From Paractinoplanes bogorensis (lineage in GTDB: Bacteria > Actinomycetota > Actinomycetes > Mycobacteriales > Micromonosporaceae), in assembly GCF_018829635.1 (NCBI RefSeq), contig NZ_JAHKKG010000003.1, positions 726,934 to 790,933 on the forward strand: a stretch of 64,000 bases of DNA, read 5' to 3'. The position numbers and the translations under genes are program-made. Below, piece after piece: positions 16,665 through 24,983 of this stretch. The notes beneath the pieces are model-generated. The model was given only the letters and a program-made list of their open reading frames with translations, ran no database searches and had not been told where the DNA came from. The stretch's first letter is position 1, and every line of letters starts with the position of its first letter.

Positions 16665-17402
16665 ATGACCGACATCGTCAGAGTAGAAGAGCTGTACAAG
16701 ACCTACGAGGGTGGCGTCACCGCGCTGGACGGCGTCACGGTCGGCTTCCCGGCCGGCAGCTTCACCGCCGTGATGGGTCCCTCCGGATCCGGCAAGAGCA
16801 CCCTGTTGCACTGCGCGGCCGGGCTCGACCGGCCGACCGGGGGCAGGGTGTTCATCGACGGCACCGAGTTGACGGCCACCAGGGACACCCCGATGACGAA
16901 GTTCCGCCGTACGCGGGTGGGGTTCGTCTTCCAGGACTACAACCTGCTCCCGTCGCTCACCGTCGAACAGAACACGGTGCTCTCGCTGCGCCTGGCCGGC
17001 CGCCGTCCGGATCGGAACCGGGTGCGCGCCGTCCTGACCGGGCTCGTCCTGGGCGACAAGCGGAGTGAGCGGCCCGAACGCCTCTCCGGCGGGCAGCGGC
17101 AGCGGGTGGCCGTGGCGCGGGCGCTGGTGACCGAACCCGCCGTCATCTTCGCCGACGAGCCCACCGGCGCGCTCGACCTGCGCAGTGCCCGCGAGGTGCT
17201 GACCTTGCTGCGGGCGGTGGTGCATGAGCACGGGCGGACCGTCGTCATGGTCACGCATGATCCGGTCGCCGCCGCGTACGCGGACTCGGTCGTCTTTCTC
17301 GCCGACGGCCGCGTGGCCGGATCGCTGAGCGCGCCCACCGCCGACGTCGTGGCCGAGCGGCTGGCCCACCTCGGCGACCGGATCGCGGAGGTGGCGGCAT
17401 GA
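16665..17402 (+). CDS. ABC transporter ATP-binding protein, MacB/LolD type
   Basis: A 245-residue ATPase with Walker A GPSGSGKST, Q loop VFQDYNLLPSLT, signature LSGGQRQRVAVARAL, Walker B AVIFADEPTGALD and H loop VMVTHD. The Q-loop LLPSLT and the EPTGALD sequence are typical of MacB/FtsE-like ATPases that pair with FtsX-type permeases. The ATG at 16665 is preferred over in-frame starts further upstream because family alignment begins at TDIVRVEELYKTY. It overlaps the permease start by 4 bp (ATGA). It probably confers export of, or resistance to, an antimicrobial or lipid compound. Confidence 0.94.
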   Translation: MTDIVRVEELYKTYEGGVTALDGVTVGFPAGSFTAVMGPSGSGKSTLLHCAAGLDRPTGGRVFIDGTELTATRDTPMTKFRRTRVGFVFQDYNLLPSLTVEQNTVLSLRLAGRRPDRNRVRAVLTGLVLGDKRSERPERLSGGQRQRVAVARALVTEPAVIFADEPTGALDLRSAREVLTLLRAVVHEHGRTVVMVTHDPVAAAYADSVVFLADGRVAGSLSAPTADVVAERLAHLGDRIAEVAA

Positions 17403-18709
17403 TCGCCGTGGCCCTGCGCAACCTGCGGCACCGTCCGGGCGGGTTCGTCGCCACGTTCCTCTCCGCGTTCCTCGGCGCGACGCTGATCATGGCGTTCGCG
17501 TCCCTCCTGGACACCGCATCCAGTCGGCCGGCCGCCGACGGCACCGACTCGCTGGTCACCACGGCGAGCGTCGGCGGCGGCTGGTGCCTGGTGATCGTCG
17601 CGTTCGCCGTCACGTCGACCCTGAGCCTGGCCGTGCGGCAGCGGTCCGAGCAGATCGAGCTGCTGCGCCGGGCGGGGGCGACGCGGCCGCAACTGCGCCG
17701 GATGATCGTGGGGGAGGCCCTGGTCGTGGCCCTGCTCGCGTCGGTGGTGGCCGTGCCGGCGGGCTGGTTGCTCGGCCGGTGGCTGGTGTCGCTGCTGCAG
17801 GGCACCGGGCAGGTCGCCGCTTCCGTTTCTCCCGGCTTCGGGCTTTTCGCGCTGGTGGCCGGATTCGGGGTCACGCTGCTCGGCTCGTTGGTGGCGGCCC
17901 TGGCTACCGCCCGGCGCACCTCCCCGGCGCTCTCACGTCGCCCGAAACCTCTGCTAAGGCGGATCGGCGCGGTGCTGTTCCTGCTGATCGGCGCGAACTG
18001 CTCGGTGCTGACCGCGACCCTGATGGACGGTAAGGGCATCGACGCCATGCAGACCGCCGGGCAGGCCGGCATCTGGGCCTCGATCGGCCTGGCCCTGCTC
18101 GCCCCCGAGCTGCTGCGCCTGGTCACGGTCGTGCTCGGCCCGCTGTTGCGGGGCGTCACCGGATCGCTGGCGGTGACCGGAGTGCACGCGCGGACCCGGC
18201 CGCTGGCCTCGGCCGTCATGCCGGTGCTGTTGTTCACCGGCATCGCCACCGGGACCGTCTACATGCAGGGCATCGAGGACCGGGCCGCGGCCGGGCAGCT
18301 CCAACCCGATTTCGCCCGGGACGTCCAGACGCTCAACTACGTGGTGGTCGGCATGATCACCGTGTTCGTGGCCGTCATGCTGGTCAACACGCTGGTCGCG
18401 GCCACCGCCCACCGTCGCCGCGAGTTCGCCCAGCAGCGTCTGGCCGGCGCCACCCGTCCGCAGTTGCTGGCCATGGTCTCGCTCGAGGGCGTGCTGATCA
18501 CCGCCACCGGCGTCGTGGGTGGACTGATCGCCTCGATGTTCACGATCCTGCCGTACGGGCTGGCCCGGGCCGACCGCCTCTGGCCCGACGCCTCGCCCCT
18601 CGCGTTCGGTCTGATCGCCGCGGTGGCGGTCGCTCTCACCGGTTTCGCCCTGCTTAACACCGTTTCCCGTACGACGCGGGGGCCGGCCACAACCGCAGTC
18701 CACGCCTGA
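17399..18709 (+). CDS. ABC transporter permease, FtsX-like
   Basis: A 436-residue membrane protein with two FtsX-like units. Each contains a run of helices and the motif (L)RRAGATRPQLRRM (about 85-97) or QRLAGATRPQLLAM (about 340-353), the cytoplasmic coupling segment of this family. Total helices are about eight to ten. Translation is coupled to the ATPase gene. It is probably transcribed from the promoter controlled by the GntR/TetR-like protein. Substrate unknown. Confidence 0.92.
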   Translation: MIAVALRNLRHRPGGFVATFLSAFLGATLIMAFASLLDTASSRPAADGTDSLVTTASVGGGWCLVIVAFAVTSTLSLAVRQRSEQIELLRRAGATRPQLRRMIVGEALVVALLASVVAVPAGWLLGRWLVSLLQGTGQVAASVSPGFGLFALVAGFGVTLLGSLVAALATARRTSPALSRRPKPLLRRIGAVLFLLIGANCSVLTATLMDGKGIDAMQTAGQAGIWASIGLALLAPELLRLVTVVLGPLLRGVTGSLAVTGVHARTRPLASAVMPVLLFTGIATGTVYMQGIEDRAAAGQLQPDFARDVQTLNYVVVGMITVFVAVMLVNTLVAATAHRRREFAQQRLAGATRPQLLAMVSLEGVLITATGVVGGLIASMFTILPYGLARADRLWPDASPLAFGLIAAVAVALTGFALLNTVSRTTRGPATTAVHA

Positions 18710-18720
18710 ACCGGCACAGG

Positions 18721-18808
18721 CGCAATCGTTTGCGATCTGGTCTTGATTAACACCGTGTTTCGCGCCTAGTCTCCCAGAACATCGGGTCGCAATCGTTTGC
18801 GACCCGAT
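18721..18808 (+). promoter_or_regulatory. promoter flanked by two LacI-type operators (aldehyde dehydrogenase)
   Basis: Operators CGCAATCGTTTGCG lie at 18721-18734 and 18788-18801. Between them are -35 TTGATT (18743-18748) and -10 TAGTCT (18767-18772), with an 18-bp spacer. The downstream operator sits in a perfect inverted repeat with 12-bp arms (18781-18792 and 18797-18808). The GCAA-NCGN-TTGC core is the classic LacI-family pattern. A GGGGAGGAG ribosome-binding site follows. The same geometry recurs at 22479-22559. Confidence 0.8.
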
Positions 18809-18825
18809 TTGGGGAGGAGCTTCCT

Positions 18826-20337
18826 GTGACCGTCACCCTTCCGTCCGCGGCCCCGTCCGGCTACACCGGCCGCGAACTCTGGAGCGCCTACATCGGCGGC
18901 GAGTGGACCGGGGCCGAGGGCGCCGACACCTTCGTCGTGCACGAACCGGCGACCGGGCAGCCGATCGCCCGGGTCCTGAACACTCCGGCCGAGCTGGTCG
19001 ACCGGGCCGTCGCAAGCTCGCGCGAGGCCGGGAAGGCGTGGCGGGACATGCCGCCCCGCGAGCGGGGCCGGCTGATGCGCCTGGTCGCCGCCAAGATCCG
19101 CGAGCACGCGGACGAACTGGCCGAGCTCGAGGCCCGCGAGGTCGGCAAGCCCCGGCGGGACGCGGGTCGCTTCGACATCTCGTACAGCCACGCCGCCTTC
19201 GACTACTACGCCGGACTGGCCGACAGCCTGCACGGCGAGATCATCGACCAGGGGCCGATCGAGGCCCGGGTCGTCTACGAGCCGTACGGGGTGGTCGCCG
19301 CGATCCTGCCGTTCAACTGGCCTCCGATCCACTTCAGCAAGAAGTCGGCCCCGGCCCTGGCCGCCGGCAACACCGTGATCATCAAGCCCGGCGAGCAGGC
19401 CCCGCTGACCGTGCTGCGCCTGGTCGAGCTGGCCAACGAGGTGCTGCCGCCGGGCGTCCTCAACGCCGTGCCCGGCATGGCGGCCGGTCCCGCCCTCTCG
19501 TCGCACCGGCACGTCAACCGGATCACCTTCACCGGTGCCACCGTCACCGGGCAGCGGGTGCTGCGCAGCGCGGCCGAGCACCTGACCTTCGCCACCATGG
19601 AACTCGGCGGCAAGAACGCCCTGATGGTGCTGCACGACGCCGACCTCGACGTGGCCATCGACGTCGCGCTCGAGGGCATGTTCTACAACCAGGGCGAGGC
19701 CTGCACGTCGACCGCCCGCATCCTGGTCCACGACTCGATCCACGACGAGTTCCTGCAGCGCTTCGCCCGGGCCACCGAGCGCCTGGTGGTCGGCGACGGC
19801 CTCGACCCGGCCACCGACATCGGCCCGATGGTCGACGCCGCCCAGCGCGACAAGGTGCAGGCCTATCTGCGGATCGGGCTCGAGGAGGGCGCCACCCTGG
19901 TGACCCAGGGCGCGCTGCCCACCGACGTACGGCTCAAGGACGGCTACTGGGTCGCGCCGACCGTGCTGGCCGACGTGACCCCCGAGATGACTCTGGCCCA
20001 GGAGGAGATCTTCGGGCCGATCGCCTGCGTCATGCGCTTCTCCGACGAGGAGGAGGCGATCGCGATCTGCAACGACACCGAGTACGGGCTGACCGCGGCC
20101 ATGGTCACCACCGACGAGGCGCGGGCCTACCGGATCGCCCAGCGGCTCGAGGTCGGCATGGTGTTCGTCAACAACTACATGCGGCGGGCCTTCCTCGGCT
20201 CCCCGTTCGGCGGGCAGAAGGGCAGCGGGTTCGGCCGCGAGAACGCCATCGAGACGCTGCACGAGTTCGTGCGGTCCAAGAACATCCGCATCCCGTCGGG
20301 CCGCGGCGTCATCCCGACCTGGCCCCCGAAGGACTGA
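18826..20337 (+). CDS. NAD(P)+-dependent aldehyde dehydrogenase
   Basis: A 503-residue ALDH-superfamily enzyme that oxidises an aldehyde to the acid. The family signature TMELGGKNAL carries Glu259 (general base), and NQGEACTSTAR carries catalytic Cys293. The cofactor motif reads FTGATVTG, and the conserved PFNWPP and EEIFGPI segments are present. The GTG start has a strong GGGGAGGAG site. It is cytoplasmic and under the dual LacI-type operator promoter. By shared control it probably works in the same catabolic route as the hydrolase and FAD enzyme at 22.6-25 kb. The substrate cannot be named. Confidence 0.95.
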   Translation: MTVTLPSAAPSGYTGRELWSAYIGGEWTGAEGADTFVVHEPATGQPIARVLNTPAELVDRAVASSREAGKAWRDMPPRERGRLMRLVAAKIREHADELAELEAREVGKPRRDAGRFDISYSHAAFDYYAGLADSLHGEIIDQGPIEARVVYEPYGVVAAILPFNWPPIHFSKKSAPALAAGNTVIIKPGEQAPLTVLRLVELANEVLPPGVLNAVPGMAAGPALSSHRHVNRITFTGATVTGQRVLRSAAEHLTFATMELGGKNALMVLHDADLDVAIDVALEGMFYNQGEACTSTARILVHDSIHDEFLQRFARATERLVVGDGLDPATDIGPMVDAAQRDKVQAYLRIGLEEGATLVTQGALPTDVRLKDGYWVAPTVLADVTPEMTLAQEEIFGPIACVMRFSDEEEAIAICNDTEYGLTAAMVTTDEARAYRIAQRLEVGMVFVNNYMRRAFLGSPFGGQKGSGFGRENAIETLHEFVRSKNIRIPSGRGVIPTWPPKD

Positions 20338-20342
20338 GAGAC

Positions 20343-20379
20343 CGGCCGTTCGGATGATCAACTTCCGGACGGCCGTACT
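20343..20379 (+). terminator. probable intrinsic terminator after the aldehyde dehydrogenase
   Basis: CGGCCGTTCGG (20343-20353) pairs with CCGGACGGCCG (20365-20375) with one mismatch across an 11-nt loop, followed by TACTT. Confidence 0.65.
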
Positions 20380-20414
20380 TAGACTTCCCTCGAATTCCGA
20401 CGGGGGAGTGTTCG

Positions 20415-22391
20415 ATGCGTAAGCGGTGGATCCGCGGTTCCTTGGCCGTTGCAGTGATCGCGGCGGGGACGGCGGTGACCTTCCAGCTCGCCACCGGTTC
20501 CGCCTCGGCCGAAGACTTCGCCCGGGACCTGCAGATCAGCGGGGTCGGCGACATCGTGGTCGACGCCTCACGCAAGCGCGTCTTCATCAGCGACCCGGAC
20601 GCTGGACAGCTGCTCACCACCGACTACGACGGCAAGACGCTGGCCACCACGGCCGGGCTGGCGGGCCTGCGGGGGCTGGCGCTGACCGAGGCGGGCGACC
20701 GCCTCTACGGCGTTCAGCCCGACGGCAACGCGATCGTCGCGATCGACCCGGCCACGTCGGCCAAGGTCGCGACGTACCCGGTGGGTGAGCGGGCGGAGAA
20801 GCTGGCCCTGTCGGCCGGCAAGATCTGGTTCAGCAACCGCGACGGCATCGGCTCGGTCGACGTGTCCGGCGCGCAGCCGGTCGTCACGGCCGCGGCCGAT
20901 TTCGGCGACGTCCGGTGGTACTACGCTCCGATGCTGGCCGCTGTGCCCGGCCTGCCCGGCGTGCTGGCCGCCGCGGGCGACGGCATCAGCGGCGACAACT
21001 ACCAGCTGCTCGACGTCTCGGCCAGCACGCCCGGCCAGCTGGCGACCACCAAGATCGACGGGCCCTACGCGCTGGAGTTCAGCCCGGACGGCAGCCGGCT
21101 GCTCACGGTCGCCCGCGAAGGCTTCCGCGCCTTGTCCGCGACGGATCTGACCGAGATCGAGAGGTACGAGTCGCGCGACACTCGCGGCGCGCTCGCCATC
21201 GGCGGGAACGGCACCGCGGCGGTCGCCATGAGCGGCCTCTACGGCGTGGGTGACGCCGCCCTGTTCCAACCGGGAACGGCGACGGCGGTCCGGCGTCTCC
21301 CGCTGCAGTCCTACAACGGGACTCAGCTCAGCCTGACCGACATCGCGCACCTCGCGTGGGAGCCCGGCGGCCGGCGGGTCTTCGGCGTCGCCGCGCACTC
21401 CACCACCGCCAGCGGCCAGCGCACGAAATACTCGCTGCAGGTGCTGAACACCGCCAAGACGGTGACCGTGAAGCTCACCGTCCCGGCCCAGGCCGACCTG
21501 AACGAGCCCTGGACCGTCAGCGGCGCGTTCGGCACCAACATCCCGGCCGGTCTGCCCATGACGATCACCCGAACCGCGCCGTCCGTGTCGGGCGGCGAGC
21601 TCATCGGTCCCCGGGAGGTGCCCGCGAACGGTCGCTTCTCGTTCGTCGACATCGAGCCGGCGGCGGGCAAGGTCACGTACGCCGTCAGCGTCCCCGGAGA
21701 CTACGACTACTCGGCCGCGGCTACCACCGCGACGGTCGACGTGGACGTGCCCTCGAAGGCGACCTCCCTCACCCTCGACCGCAACGGCGCCTCCTACAGC
21801 TACGGCACGACGGTCACCTTCACGGCCAAGCTCGGTGCCACCCATTCGAGCCGGGCCGTCGAGATCTGGGCCGACCCGTCCGGGCCCGACGAGCCCAACC
21901 GCCTGCTGCGTAAGGCGAACGTCGACGCCAAGGGCAATCTGTCCACGACCTTCAAGCTGGCCCGGAACACGAAGATGACGGCGATCTTCCGGGGCGACGC
22001 GCGTACCCCGGCCAAGACCGTCACGTCGAACGTCAACACCCGGGCCTACGTCACGACCACCCTCACCAAGCACTACAAGACGGCCAACATCGGCTCGGTC
22101 TCGTACCAGTTCTTCCGCCGTACGACGAACCCGGTGGTCACCGGTGTCATCAACCCGCACCCGGGGCGCAAGGCGTACATGCAGGTCGACGTCCACCGCG
22201 GTGGCAAGTGGATCCTCTACGCGCCGAAGTACTACACGCTGGCCGGCAACAAGGTCACCGCGAACTGGAACTGGACGCGCTCGGTCGGCAGCATGTACCG
22301 GGTGCGGTTCGTCTACCAGTGGAGCAAGTCGGGCGACACGGCCAACGTCACCACGTACGGGGCGTACCGCTACTACACGTTCACGAATTAG
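20415..22391 (+). CDS. secreted beta-propeller protein with C-terminal Ig-like domains
   Basis: A 658-residue exported protein. The signal peptide spans about residues 1-32 (MRKRWIRGSLAVAVIAAG, ending SASA). About 35-330 hold YVTN/WD-like propeller blades with repeated motifs such as VVDASRKRVFISDP, LALTEAGDRLYGV, ALEFSPDGSRLLTV and AWEPGGRRVFGV. About 345-550 resemble bacterial Ig-like/YD domains (VTVKLTVPAQADLNEPWTVSG, TSLTLDRNGASYSYGTTVTF). The tail (about 560-658) is rich in Tyr/Lys/Thr and ends YYTFTN. The function is unknown; it may bind surface or cell-wall material. The ATG follows GGGGGAGTG. Two hairpins follow the gene. Confidence 0.88.
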   Translation: MRKRWIRGSLAVAVIAAGTAVTFQLATGSASAEDFARDLQISGVGDIVVDASRKRVFISDPDAGQLLTTDYDGKTLATTAGLAGLRGLALTEAGDRLYGVQPDGNAIVAIDPATSAKVATYPVGERAEKLALSAGKIWFSNRDGIGSVDVSGAQPVVTAAADFGDVRWYYAPMLAAVPGLPGVLAAAGDGISGDNYQLLDVSASTPGQLATTKIDGPYALEFSPDGSRLLTVAREGFRALSATDLTEIERYESRDTRGALAIGGNGTAAVAMSGLYGVGDAALFQPGTATAVRRLPLQSYNGTQLSLTDIAHLAWEPGGRRVFGVAAHSTTASGQRTKYSLQVLNTAKTVTVKLTVPAQADLNEPWTVSGAFGTNIPAGLPMTITRTAPSVSGGELIGPREVPANGRFSFVDIEPAAGKVTYAVSVPGDYDYSAAATTATVDVDVPSKATSLTLDRNGASYSYGTTVTFTAKLGATHSSRAVEIWADPSGPDEPNRLLRKANVDAKGNLSTTFKLARNTKMTAIFRGDARTPAKTVTSNVNTRAYVTTTLTKHYKTANIGSVSYQFFRRTTNPVVTGVINPHPGRKAYMQVDVHRGGKWILYAPKYYTLAGNKVTANWNWTRSVGSMYRVRFVYQWSKSGDTANVTTYGAYRYYTFTN

Positions 22392-22395
22392 GTCG

Positions 22396-22418
22396 TGTCC
22401 CGCGGACGGCGCGGGACA
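22396..22418 (+). terminator. hairpin after the propeller gene
   Basis: TGTCCCGCG (22396-22404) and CGCGGGACA (22410-22418) form a perfect 9-bp stem with a 5-nt loop, 5 bp after the stop codon. There is no T-tract, so the efficiency is uncertain. Confidence 0.55.
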
Positions 22419-22431
22419 TGAGTAATCCAGC

Positions 22432-22467
22432 CGGCCGGGCTGCCCGCACGGGTAGCCCGGCCGTTTG
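22432..22467 (+). terminator. intrinsic terminator before the LacI-type promoter
   Basis: CGGCCGGGCT (22432-22441) pairs perfectly with AGCCCGGCCG (22454-22463) and is followed by TTTGCTT. It insulates the next promoter from the propeller gene. Confidence 0.7.
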
Positions 22468-22478
22468 CTTCGATGAGT

Positions 22479-22559
22479 GGCAATCGTTTGCGCCCAGCCC
22501 TTGATTTCGGGCTTGTTTCCCGCTTATCGTCCGAGGACACCGCGTGGCAATCGTTTGCG
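22479..22559 (+). promoter_or_regulatory. second promoter flanked by two LacI-type operators
   Basis: Operators GGCAATCGTTTGCG lie at 22479-22492 and 22546-22559, 67 bp apart start to start. Between them are -35 TTGATT (22501-22506) and -10 TATCGT (22525-22530), with an 18-bp spacer. All offsets match the promoter at 18721-18801: operator to -35 is 22 bp, -35 to -10 is 24 bp, and -10 to the second operator is 21 bp. The same LacI-family repressor, not encoded in this window, should control both. Confidence 0.82.
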
Positions 22560-22576
22560 GCAGAACCGAGGTCACC

Positions 22577-23458
22577 ATGAGCGAGTGGAACTGGGCGACC
22601 CAGCCCGTCGACACCGACGAGCTCGCCGACTACTACCTGGCCGAGACGCTCGACGGGCTCTACACCCCGTACGCGTTGCGCCGCCCGGCCGGCGACGGCC
22701 CGCACCCGTTCGTCTTCATCGCCTACGGCAACGGGGGCGGCGGGATGGAGTGGCTGCGCGACCGCGTGCACCGCTTCCGGCACATCACCGACGTCCTGCT
22801 CGAGGCCGGCTACGCCTGCGCCTGGAGCCGCTACCGCACCGAGGTCGAGCTCGGCTACCAGACCGGCGGGGCACTGCGCACCGACGTACGGCAGGGAATG
22901 GAACTGATGAGCCGTGCTCCGCTGGAGTACGAGGACGAGGTCGCGGTGCTGCGCCACGTGGCCAAATTGCCCGGCATCGACGGATCGCGGCTCTTCCACC
23001 TCGGGGTCAGTCATGCCGGCGAGATGCTGTTCAAACTGCTTTCCCAGTACGGGGGTCTGTTGCGCGCCGGGATCGCGGCCGAACCCGCCTCGCACGAACT
23101 GCTGACGCTCAGCTTCGACGATCATGACGAGGTGACCGTCTCGGGCGGACTCCGCGACATCGAGAGCCTCGACATGCGCAGCGTCGAGCGGGCCCGCCGG
23201 GCGATCACCGACCCGGACGAGGTGTCGCGCCGCCTGGACGGGGTCGACATCCCGGTGCTGGTGCTCGGCCGTGAGCAGGACGAGCTGCAGGGCATCTTCC
23301 GGCTCACGTACGAGCTGCTGGCCGCCAAGCGCTCCGACGCCGAGTGGCGTTCGTGGAGCCACGACATCCACGGTTACATCTATCCGACAGGGGAGCCCGA
23401 TGCCGTCCAGCGGGAAGCACTCGCCGTCATCGTCGACTTCTTCGACCGCCATGCCTGA
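22577..23458 (+). CDS. alpha/beta hydrolase, dienelactone hydrolase/prolyl-oligopeptidase-like
   Basis: A 293-residue hydrolase with the N-terminal HPFVFIAYGNGGGGMEW oxyanion region, nucleophile elbow GVSHAGE (Ser near residue 145), acid-turn segment VLVLGREQDEL and C-terminal SHDIHGYIYP, which supplies the His. The elbow is S-H-A-G rather than the common S-x-G-G. The ATG at 22577 follows GAGGT and lies just after the second operator; an in-frame GTG at 22544 lies inside that operator and is unlikely. It overlaps the FAD enzyme gene by 8 bp. It may cleave an ester, lactone or C-C bond in the shared catabolic route. Confidence 0.85.
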   Translation: MSEWNWATQPVDTDELADYYLAETLDGLYTPYALRRPAGDGPHPFVFIAYGNGGGGMEWLRDRVHRFRHITDVLLEAGYACAWSRYRTEVELGYQTGGALRTDVRQGMELMSRAPLEYEDEVAVLRHVAKLPGIDGSRLFHLGVSHAGEMLFKLLSQYGGLLRAGIAAEPASHELLTLSFDDHDEVTVSGGLRDIESLDMRSVERARRAITDPDEVSRRLDGVDIPVLVLGREQDELQGIFRLTYELLAAKRSDAEWRSWSHDIHGYIYPTGEPDAVQREALAVIVDFFDRHA

Positions 23459-24983
23459 TTCGTCTCTCCCGCCGGAGGCCGATGTCATCGTCGTCGGGGC
23501 CGGGCACAACGGGCTGGTCTGCGCGGGCTATCTGGCGTCGGCCGGACTGCAGGTGCTGGTGCTCGAGGCCGGGCCGTTGCCGGGCGGCAACACGATCACC
23601 GAGGAGCTGACGCTGCCCGGGTTCGCGCACGACTCGTGCTCGTCGGCCCACGTGCTGATCCAGTCGAACCCGCTGCTGGCCGACGACGAGCTGGGCCTGC
23701 TGTCCCGGTGGGGTCTCGAATACGTGCACACCGACCCGGCCGTCGTGCTGCCGCGGGCCGACGGGTCGTCCATCACCGTGCATCGCGACCTGGACGCGAC
23801 CGCCGACGAGCTGGCGCGTTTCTCGCCGTCCGACGCAGCGGCGTTCCGCAAGCTCGTCGAGGAGTGGAACGGCGGGCTCGCCGCGGTGCACGGACGCTGG
23901 TCGTCCGGCTTCGACCTGGGCACCGGGGCGGCGGCCGACGCCTACCGGGAACTGAAGGCCCGCTCGGCCTGGGACGTCATCCACGAGCGGTTCGAGCACC
24001 CGGCCGTACGGGACCTGATGTTGTGGTTGTCCCTGGCCACCATCCAGGACCCGCGCCGCCCCGGCACCGGCGTGCTGCCGTCGTCGATCACCGCCGGGCG
24101 CCTGCGGTTCGGCTGGTCGACACCGATCGGCGGGTCCGGGGCGCTGCCGGCCGCGCTGATCCGCCTGCTCGAGTCGCGTGGTGGCTCGGTCGTCTGCGAT
24201 GCGCCGGTCGCCCACATCGACGTGACCGACGGCCGCGCGACCGGCGTCCGTACGGTCGACGGGCGCTCGTTCCGGGCCCGCCGCGCCGTCGTCACCAGCA
24301 GCCACCTGGCCAAACTGCCCGACCTGCTCGATTCGGCCCCGTCCGACGTGGTTGCGGCCCGCGACGCCTGGCGGCCCGGCCTGAGCGTTTTCGCCGTGCA
24401 CGCCGCCCTGCGCGGTGACCTCTCCACCCACGCGGCGGCGGCCGGGCTGGGCAGCACCGACGGGGTGGCCCGGCAGCTCGACGCGTTCTACCGCGGCGAG
24501 ACCGACGCCACCGACCCGTGGCTGCTCGTGGTCAACCAGACCGTCGTCGACCCGTCGCGGGCCCCCGACGGCGCCGGCACGTTCAAGATCCTGACGATCG
24601 CCCCGTGGGACCGCGCCGACGGGCAGGACTGGTCGACGGCCAAACAGGCGTTCGCCGACGAGATCGTGCAGCGCGTGCGGGAACGGGTCGGCGGCCTGGC
24701 TCCCGACGACATCCTGGCGATGCGGGCCGAGTCGCCGCGCGACGTGGCCGCCCACAACACGCACAACCTGGGCGGCTCGTGCCACGGCGGCGAGTTCCAG
24801 ATGCCCGGAGGCGAGTGGCTGGTCGGCTGGCCGTCCTACGCCACGGGCGTCGGCGGCCTGTTCCTGACGGGTTCGACCAGCCACCCCGGCGGCAGCGTCA
24901 GCGGGCGGCCCGGCCGCAACGCCGCCCGGGCCGTCCTGTCCGACCTGGGCCTCGACCCGGCGTCGGTGATGGGCTCACGCTGA
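23451..24983 (+). CDS. FAD-dependent oxidoreductase, phytoene dehydrogenase-like
   Basis: A 510-residue flavoprotein with an N-terminal Rossmann FAD motif VIVVGAGHNGLVCAGYLASA followed by EAG and PGGNTITEE, the layout of the phytoene desaturase/amine oxidase superfamily. The C-terminal FAD region reads GVGGLFLTGSTSHPGGSVSG. A middle HNLGGSCHGGEF motif is conserved in this NAD(P)/FAD subgroup. The ATG at 23451 overlaps the hydrolase gene by 8 bp, so the two are co-expressed under the LacI-type promoter. No carotenoid genes are nearby, so a degradative oxidase or desaturase is more likely. It overlaps the next, convergent gene by 9 bp. Confidence 0.9.
   Translation: MPDSSLPPEADVIVVGAGHNGLVCAGYLASAGLQVLVLEAGPLPGGNTITEELTLPGFAHDSCSSAHVLIQSNPLLADDELGLLSRWGLEYVHTDPAVVLPRADGSSITVHRDLDATADELARFSPSDAAAFRKLVEEWNGGLAAVHGRWSSGFDLGTGAAADAYRELKARSAWDVIHERFEHPAVRDLMLWLSLATIQDPRRPGTGVLPSSITAGRLRFGWSTPIGGSGALPAALIRLLESRGGSVVCDAPVAHIDVTDGRATGVRTVDGRSFRARRAVVTSSHLAKLPDLLDSAPSDVVAARDAWRPGLSVFAVHAALRGDLSTHAAAAGLGSTDGVARQLDAFYRGETDATDPWLLVVNQTVVDPSRAPDGAGTFKILTIAPWDRADGQDWSTAKQAFADEIVQRVRERVGGLAPDDILAMRAESPRDVAAHNTHNLGGSCHGGEFQMPGGEWLVGWPSYATGVGGLFLTGSTSHPGGSVSGRPGRNAARAVLSDLGLDPASVMGSR

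Noticed and set aside
18826..24983. Carotenoid biosynthesis cluster suggested by the phytoene-dehydrogenase-like gene
   Set aside because: No phytoene synthase, cyclase or prenyltransferase genes are present; promoter logic links the gene to a hydrolase and aldehyde dehydrogenase instead.
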